A stretch of 10,235 nt of DNA, taken from positions 1-10,235 of the forward strand of contig CALDKP010000155.1 of the NCBI GenBank assembly GCA_937898535.1, in the 5' to 3' direction. This DNA is from an uncultured Sphingomonadales bacterium. GTDB lineage: Bacteria; Pseudomonadota; Alphaproteobacteria; Sphingomonadales; Sphingomonadaceae. A model generated the notes under the pieces. The model saw only the letters and a program-made list of their open reading frames with translations. It was not told where the DNA came from and searched no databases. Below are positions 6,861 through 10,235 of the stretch, one piece after another; the first letter of the stretch is position 1; each line of letters begins with the position of its first letter. Position numbers and translations under genes: made by a program.

Positions 6861-6897
6861 ATAAAGCGATATATTATTCAATAATAACAATATTTTA

Positions 6898-6906
6898 TGG
6901 TATAAT
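6898..6906 (+). promoter_or_regulatory. Extended -10 promoter candidate (TGGTATAAT)
   Basis: TGG followed by a perfect TATAAT (6901-6906) is a textbook extended -10 element, set in a very AT-rich block that would aid melting or act like an UP element. The best -35 is weak (TTCAAT at 6877-6882, 18-bp spacer), which extended -10 promoters tolerate. Transcription from about 6913 would give a leader of about 230 nt before the gene at 7146, or an independent small RNA. Confidence 0.45.
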
Positions 6907-7032
6907 ACAGTTCTGCATCGGGCAGCACGATCAAACGCGCACGCATGACGCTAAAGCAGCGACATTTTGTGTTGCCAGATCTCATTTGTTTGCAGGGAGC
7001 TCATTCAATGCACCTGCACCTTTATTGCCACA

Positions 7033-7069
7033 TTGGAACTTTTCTAGCTGTACTATGATAAGATATAAT
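7033..7069 (+). promoter_or_regulatory. Second promoter candidate close to the 7146 gene
   Basis: TTGGAA (7033-7038) precedes TATGAT (7054-7059) by 15 bp, and a perfect TATAAT lies at 7064-7069 with no good -35 at proper spacing. Either hexamer could start a transcript about 70-80 nt before the ATG at 7146. The signals overlap and only one, or none, may be used. Confidence 0.3.
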
Positions 7070-7105
7070 CACATCTATCGTTAGATAATTATGACTTGGC
7101 TAGAA

Positions 7106-7122
7106 AACGGCAAAATGCCGTT
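7106..7122. promoter_or_regulatory. Perfect 7-bp hairpin upstream of the 7146 gene
   Basis: AACGGCA-AAA-TGCCGTT forms a perfect stem with a 3-nt loop, ending 23 nt before the ATG at 7146 and just upstream of the AAAAGG that may be its ribosome binding site. It could affect translation or RNA stability. Read on the minus strand it is followed by TTCT, so a leftward terminator is also possible. Confidence 0.35.
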
Positions 7123-7145
7123 GGTTGAAAAGGCATTTGTACATT

Positions 7146-7532
7146 ATGAAATTATTTCACATTCAATGTGCAGATTTTGACGATTTTGCGATTTTCGCCG
7201 ATGACCACAGCGAGGCGGACCGTCTTGCTGCTAAACATTTGCAAGGCCATTCTGCAAAAGACACAAATTACATGATTGGTCATCCGGTAAGCCTTTTGCA
7301 CCTTACATTTAAGGAATGCCGTGATCTGAAAAGTGCTGCTGCATTGAATGTGGCTGGCCTTGGTTTGTATGATGCAAAGCAAGGATGGAAAATCGTGCCT
7401 GTTGCACAAGATTCCTTGGCAGTGGCCCCGAGAAAGGTCGAAAAGCGTCCAGCTAAGCGGCCACTGAACAAAACGATGCCCGCTATCGTACAAAAACCGG
7501 CGCGTCCTTCTTACGCAGCAGAGTTTGCCTGA
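7146..7532 (+). CDS. Hypothetical protein, 128 aa, basic C-terminal tail
   Basis: I do not recognise this protein. It has no membrane segment or signal peptide and should be cytosolic. Residues 1-88 look like a small globular domain: an opening strand MKLFHIQCADFDDFAIFADD, a likely helix with several Ala and Lys (21-32), and a hydrophobic stretch ending GLYDAKQGWKIVPV. Residues 95-122 are rich in Lys, Arg and Pro (PRKVEKRPAKRPLNK) and probably disordered, as in nucleic-acid-binding tails. ATG 7146 is preferred over the in-frame TTG at 7125; AAAAGG at 7128-7133 is a distant, weak ribosome binding site. Two promoter candidates and a hairpin precede it, and a hairpin follows. The gene stands alone in accessory-looking DNA. 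That it is a real gene is likely; its function is unknown. Confidence 0.6.
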   Translation: MKLFHIQCADFDDFAIFADDHSEADRLAAKHLQGHSAKDTNYMIGHPVSLLHLTFKECRDLKSAAALNVAGLGLYDAKQGWKIVPVAQDSLAVAPRKVEKRPAKRPLNKTMPAIVQKPARPSYAAEFA

Positions 7533-7564
7533 TAAGGCTATCTAAGGCCCCCGAGGGACCTAGA

Positions 7565-7596
7565 GTGGGCAACGCCGCATGACGTGTGCGGCCCAC
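7565..7596. repeat. Bulged stem-loop downstream of the 7146 gene
   Basis: GTGG (7565-7568) pairs with CCAC (7593-7596) and GCCGCA (7574-7579) with TGCGGC (7587-7592), leaving a 5-nt internal bulge on the left and a 7-nt loop. It lies 32 bp after the stop of the 128-aa protein. There is no T-tract, so it is an RNA 3'-end structure at most. It overlaps the ATG of the small ORF at 7579. Confidence 0.35.
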
Positions 7597-7785
7597 ACAG
7601 CGACAAAGCGCAGTGACAGCGGCCTTGAGCGCTTGTTCAGCGCCATTGTAAATCCAAACACATCACAAGAGCAGCACAAACGGATGGCGACCGGCGCCTC
7701 GTCAATGGGGATTAAGGCCATTCATTCAGCGCTGCTGATAATTGCAGAACATGACGCGGTCCGGACTCGGCAAGCAATCGCTTGA
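7579..7785 (+). CDS. Doubtful small ORF, 68 aa
   Basis: An open frame from ATG 7579 with third-position GC of about 60 percent by hand count. The second half (MGIKAIHSALLIIAEHDAV) could be an amphipathic helix. There is no Shine-Dalgarno, the start codon lies in the loop edge of a stem-loop, and no family is recognised. It overlaps the opposite-strand candidate at 7712-7912, so at most one of the two is expected to be real. Confidence 0.22.
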   Translation: MTCAAHTATKRSDSGLERLFSAIVNPNTSQEQHKRMATGASSMGIKAIHSALLIIAEHDAVRTRQAIA

Positions 7786-7912
7786 TCGCGTTTGGGGACT
7801 GCGCTTTGCATTTCCAATTCGGATGTAGTTTATCCATTTCGTCGAACGTGCGAACCTTGGAATATTGGGCAACGCTCAATTCCTGATTTTCTGCGATATT
7901 CCAACAGGGCAC
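7712..7912 (-). CDS. Doubtful small ORF or gene remnant, 66 aa
   Basis: Begins at a GTG (7912), but the frame is open further upstream to a TAA near 7980, reading protein-like sequence (VLFAITQKTCNWIIDGFAAC) with no ATG. The rest, including KVRTFDEMDKLHPNWKCKAQ and AIKRLLAES, has natural composition with several Trp and Cys. This pattern suggests the surviving end of a longer gene whose beginning was lost near the tRNA, or chance. No family is recognised and no ribosome binding site is clear. Confidence 0.25.
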   Translation of the reverse strand: MPCWNIAENQELSVAQYSKVRTFDEMDKLHPNWKCKAQSPNAIKRLLAESGPRHVLQLSAALNEWP

Positions 7913-7964
7913 ACAAGCGGCGAAACCGTCTATGATCCAATTACAGGTTTTTTGGGTAATCGCG

Positions 7965-8005
7965 AAAAGAACTTTTTCTTAAGTTCTTGGTTTTCTGAAG
8001 AAAAC
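7965..8005 (-). terminator. Two AT-rich hairpins directly behind tRNA-Gly
   Basis: Immediately next to the CCA end, GTTTTC-TGAA-GAAAAC (7990-8005) forms a six-pair stem-loop. Next, AAGAACTT (7967-7974) and AAGTTCTT (7981-7988) form a perfect eight-pair stem with a 6-nt loop. On the minus strand the second stem ends in TTCTTTTCG, giving a U-rich 3' end. Together they probably end the tRNA transcript or guide 3' processing. The stems are AT-rich, so termination strength is uncertain. Confidence 0.5.
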
Positions 8006-8080
8006 TGGAGCGGGCGAAGGGATTCGAACCCTCGACCCCAACCTTGGCAAGGTTGTGCTCTACCCCTGAGCTACGCCCGC
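8006..8080 (-). tRNA. tRNA-Gly (anticodon GCC), CCA encoded
   Basis: The minus strand folds as a standard cloverleaf: acceptor GCGGGCG/CGCCCGC (8074-8080 with 8010-8016), D-arm GCTC...GAGC, anticodon stem CAACC/GGTTG with loop TTGCCAA (anticodon GCC), T-arm loop TTCGAAT, discriminator T, and the CCA encoded at 8006-8008. It is 72 nt without CCA. GCC reads GGC and GGT glycine codons. It is transcribed leftward; GTCAGG-N10-CCTGAC (8088-8109) lies just upstream in its promoter region. No other tRNA is nearby in the window. Confidence 0.97.
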
Positions 8081-8256
8081 TCTGGCGGTCAGGTTCTTTA
8101 AATCCTGACGGGTGAGGCGCGCCGTTAGCATGGGGTATATTCCCCCGCAAGCCCCAAATATCGGCTTTTTACGAAAACTGGGGTAATGCCTCTATTGTGA
8201 AACCCATCTCTTTGCCCACATAGGGGCGAAACGAATCCTGTGGAATGGAGAATGAA

Positions 8257-9174
8257 GTGGCGACGATGGGCCTTACCACCGACGAGCAAAAAGCCGTTGA
8301 GCAATTCCGGAACGACGTAGTTACGCCGTCGATGGACAAGTTGGTGATCCTGGATTTCTGGGCCGAATGGTGCGGCCCATGTAAGCAGTTGACGCCAATA
8401 TTGGAAAAGGTTGCGGCAGAATATGCTGATCGCGGCGTCGTTTTGGCCAAGGTCAATGTCGACGAAAATACGTTCATCGCGTCCCAATTTCAGGTGCGTT
8501 CGATTCCCACCGTCTATGCCATTTTTCAAGGACAGCCCGTTGCGGACCTGTCACCAGCACGCACAGAGCCGCAGTTAAAGCAAATGCTGGACCAGCTGCT
8601 TGAGAAACTGCCCATATCCGCAGGGCCGGTAACTGATGACCCCGCAGCTGCCCTGTTGCCGCTGATGGAAGCCGCAGAAGATCTTTTGGCGCATGACGGT
8701 GCAGAGCAGGCTTATGGGCTGTTTGCAGAGGCGCTGACGATATCGCCCGAGCATACCGGGGCATTGTCGGGCCTTATCCGGACTCTGGCCGCTATTGGCC
8801 GGCTGGAAGAGGCACAGGCGGTTTATGATAGCCTGAGCGAAGAACTGCGCAGCGATCCCGCGCTCGAAAAGGCGGGTTCGATATTGAGCATTGCCGCCGC
8901 CGCTGTCCCACCCGAAGAATTGGCAGGTTTGAAAGCAGCCGTTGATGCCGCACCCGAAGACCATCAGGCACGGCTTGATCTCGCAAATGCGTTAATGGCC
9001 GCCGGTGATCGCGATGGTGCCGCCGACGCGCTGCTGCATATCATTGCCGCCGACCGCGAATGGAATGAAGGCGCGGCAAAGGCACGGCTTCTGGAAATAT
9101 TCGCCGTCATTGGTCTTGAGGACCCATGGGTGTCGGCAACACGCCGTAAATTGTCTGCGATATTGTTCGGATGA
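8257..9174 (+). CDS. CnoX/YbbN-like thioredoxin-TPR protein (chaperedoxin)
   Basis: A 305-aa cytoplasmic protein with an N-terminal thioredoxin domain (about 5-110) and a C-terminal helical TPR-like region (about 130-300). The active site WAEWCGPCK is intact (Cys39, Cys42) and the cis-Pro lies in RSIPTVYA (Pro84). CnoX proteins hold oxidatively unfolded clients and pass them to GroEL and DnaK. The E. coli protein lacks a redox-active CxxC, whereas some alphaproteobacterial homologues keep it; this one should be a working thiol-disulfide oxidoreductase. The C-terminal half has repeated helix pairs such as GLFAEALTISPEHTGALSGL and LDLANALMAAGDRDGAADAL. GTG 8257 is preferred, with GGAG 6 nt upstream (8247-8250) and an N-terminus VATMGL; ATG 8245 (4 residues longer) and ATG 8266 are alternatives. 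It overlaps the next gene by ATGA. Confidence 0.9.
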   Translation: MATMGLTTDEQKAVEQFRNDVVTPSMDKLVILDFWAEWCGPCKQLTPILEKVAAEYADRGVVLAKVNVDENTFIASQFQVRSIPTVYAIFQGQPVADLSPARTEPQLKQMLDQLLEKLPISAGPVTDDPAAALLPLMEAAEDLLAHDGAEQAYGLFAEALTISPEHTGALSGLIRTLAAIGRLEEAQAVYDSLSEELRSDPALEKAGSILSIAAAAVPPEELAGLKAAVDAAPEDHQARLDLANALMAAGDRDGAADALLHIIAADREWNEGAAKARLLEIFAVIGLEDPWVSATRRKLSAILFG

Positions 9175-9788
9175 CCACGCGCCGTATCTCGATTTTCCCA
9201 CTTACTGGGGCCATTATTTTTCCGGGCATGCAATTGCCCCTGCATATTTTTGAACCACGCTACCGTGACCTTGTCGGCGATTCGCTGGCGCGTGACCGCA
9301 AAATCGGCATGATCCAGCCAAAGGGGCAGGGCACCAACCCGCCGCTGTTCACCGTCGGCTGTCTTGCCCGCATCCACGATGTGGAGGCGCTCGACGATGG
9401 CAGGTACAATATCATTCTGGAAGGCGTGCAGCGCTTTTCGGTCGTGAATGAACTGAATGTCACCACCAGCTTTCGACAGGTCGAAGCCGAGCTTTGGGAA
9501 GAAGACGAAATGGGCGATGCCCTATCGCTGGCGGAACGTGCCTCACTCGAAATCGAATCGCGCCGCTTTGCCGAAGCGCAGGGCTATAGTGTCGATTGGA
9601 GTGCGGTGTCGCAGCTGGATGATTATTCGTTGGTCAATGCCATCGCCCAAATCGCGCCATTTGATTATGCCGCAAAACAGGCATTGTTGGAGGCACGGGG
9701 CTTATCAGACCGCGCAGATACGATCGTGCAATTGATGCAATTCTTCGGGCGCCATGACGGATCGGACGACCGGGTAACGCTGCAATAA
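9171..9788 (+). CDS. LON N-terminal (substrate-binding) domain protein
   Basis: A 205-aa stand-alone protein with the Lon N-domain (PUA-like fold) but no AAA+ or protease part. The signature FPLTGAIIFPGMQLPLHIFE plus PRYRDLV (residues 9-35) is typical, followed by GMIQPKG, GCLARIHDVEALDDGRYNII and GVQRFSVV. The C-terminal helical part (about 115-195) completes the domain. Proteins of this type are widespread in alphaproteobacteria; they may bind unfolded or specific proteins, but no reaction is established. ATG 9171 overlaps the TGA of the CnoX-like gene (ATGA), so the two are translationally coupled and probably act in the same protein quality-control setting. Its TAA (9786-9788) directly touches the stop codon of the convergent MarC gene. 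Confidence 0.9.
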   Translation: MTTRRISIFPLTGAIIFPGMQLPLHIFEPRYRDLVGDSLARDRKIGMIQPKGQGTNPPLFTVGCLARIHDVEALDDGRYNIILEGVQRFSVVNELNVTTSFRQVEAELWEEDEMGDALSLAERASLEIESRRFAEAQGYSVDWSAVSQLDDYSLVNAIAQIAPFDYAAKQALLEARGLSDRADTIVQLMQFFGRHDGSDDRVTLQ

Positions 9789-10235
9789 TCAGCCGACGAA
9801 GCTTGCGCGCAATCCATCAATAACAAACTGCGCCGCAAGCGCGCCCAGCAGCACGCCAAGAAGACGTGTGATAACAGCCTCTGCATTTGCGCCCAGCACC
9901 CGCATGATCGGGCCAGCAGCCAAAAGCGCGAGCAGGGTCAGAACCAACACGGTGGCAAGCGCACCAAGGATCACGCTTGCACGATCAACGCCGCTATTTT
10001 GCGACATCAACAACATGACCGATGCGATCGAACCTGGCCCCGCAATCATCGGCATGGCCATGGGAAAGACCGAGACGTCTTCGATTTCGGGGGTATCGAG
10101 GATTTTTTGCGCGCGTTCTTCGCGGCGTTCCGTGCGCTTTTCGAACACCATGTCGATGGCGATCAGGAACAGCATGATGCCGCCGGCGATACGAAAACTG
10201 TTGAGTTCGATATGTAGCGCCGCAAGCAATTCTTC
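9789..10235 (-). CDS. MarC family (UPF0056) integral membrane protein, C-terminal part
   Basis: Partial: the frame is open to the right edge, and about 60 N-terminal residues are missing relative to the usual length near 210. The visible 148 codons include the membrane segment SFRIAGGIMLFLIAIDMVF, a charged loop EKRTERREERAQKI, the conserved family segment VFPMAMPMIAGPGSIASVML, and two more helices (around LGALATVLVLTLLALL and ITRLLGVLLGALAAQFVIDG). MarC proteins are inner-membrane proteins of unknown function; the early link to multiple antibiotic resistance did not hold up. The TGA (complement of 9789-9791) abuts the convergent Lon-N stop with no spacer, so any terminators must lie inside the opposite gene. 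Confidence 0.92.
   Translation of the reverse strand, partial: EELLAALHIELNSFRIAGGIMLFLIAIDMVFEKRTERREERAQKILDTPEIEDVSVFPMAMPMIAGPGSIASVMLLMSQNSGVDRASVILGALATVLVLTLLALLAAGPIMRVLGANAEAVITRLLGVLLGALAAQFVIDGLRASFVG

Larger units (their letters stand above)
6475..7145. other. 671-bp gene-poor region after the kinase
   Basis: No intact gene is recognised. It contains a probable IS66 transposase relic (6488-6586), a 7-bp inverted repeat CAGAAGA (6636-6642) / TCTTCTG (6667-6673), a small hairpin followed by a T-rich tract (6832-6860), a markedly AT-rich block with an extended -10 promoter (6861-6906) and a 5' leader with a hairpin before the next gene. Composition changes abruptly within it, consistent with an accessory insertion, but no borders were identified. 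Confidence 0.6.
7533..8005. other. 473-bp region between the hypothetical gene and tRNA-Gly
   Basis: No gene is recognised with confidence. The region holds a bulged hairpin (7565-7596), two small ORFs on opposite strands that partly overlap (7579-7785 + and 7712-7912 -) and the hairpins behind tRNA-Gly (7967-8005). Since tRNA 3' ends are common integration sites, this is where the proximal end of an integrated element would lie, but no integrase and no second copy of the tRNA 3' end is present in the window. Confidence 0.5.

Noticed and set aside
6809..7084. 91-codon + frame in the AT-rich block
   Set aside because: The translation has repeated His, Cys and Phe runs typical of non-coding DNA, it spans promoter-like elements, and no ribosome binding site is present.
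8006..8080. Attachment-site duplication of the tRNA 3' end
   Set aside because: No second copy of the T-arm or acceptor sequence was found elsewhere in the window.
7865..8101. 78-codon + frame across the tRNA gene
   Set aside because: It reads through the antisense of tRNA-Gly; RNDRP-like words from tRNA complements are a common annotation artefact.

Overview
The window looks like chromosomal DNA from an alphaproteobacterium, most likely a sphingomonad. The grounds are moderately GC-rich coding DNA, many GTG starts, and a right-hand block (tRNA-Gly, CnoX-type thioredoxin/TPR protein, Lon N-domain protein, MarC-family protein) that resembles sphingomonad gene order from memory. No database search was possible, so the lineage is an inference.

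Layout. Positions 1-458 (-) hold the N-terminal third of a GH42 beta-galactosidase that runs off the left edge. A fatty acid desaturase (627-1742, +) converges on an exported M48-like zinc metalloprotease (1783-2466, -). That protease diverges from an MHS-type MFS transporter (2683-3990, +). A 384-bp regulatory gap follows, with two tandem-repeat systems and OmpR-type half-sites. Next comes a two-component operon: an OmpR/PhoB-type response regulator (4375-5070) and, directly abutting it, a polytopic sensor histidine kinase (5071-6474). From 6475 to about 8005 the DNA is sparse and partly AT-rich. It holds a probable IS66 transposase relic, a strong extended -10 promoter candidate, one unrecognised 128-aa protein (7146-7532) and two doubtful small ORFs. 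tRNA-Gly(GCC) lies at 8006-8080 (-) with AT-rich hairpins directly behind it. The right end is dense: CnoX-like chaperedoxin (8257-9174) and Lon-N protein (9171-9788) overlap by 4 bp, and a MarC-family membrane protein (9789 to the right edge, -) converges with zero spacing.

Functional links. The response regulator and kinase form one signalling unit, and half-sites with 10-bp periodicity upstream of the regulator suggest autoregulation. The CnoX-like and Lon-N proteins are translationally coupled and fit a protein quality-control pair. The left-hand genes (GH42, desaturase, metalloprotease, MFS) look like independent units. The least explained parts are the 7-TM sensor kinase with its unusual G1 box, the repeats at 4062-4099 and 4178-4235, and the accessory-looking stretch at 6475-8005. 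I found no complete new defence or mobile system.
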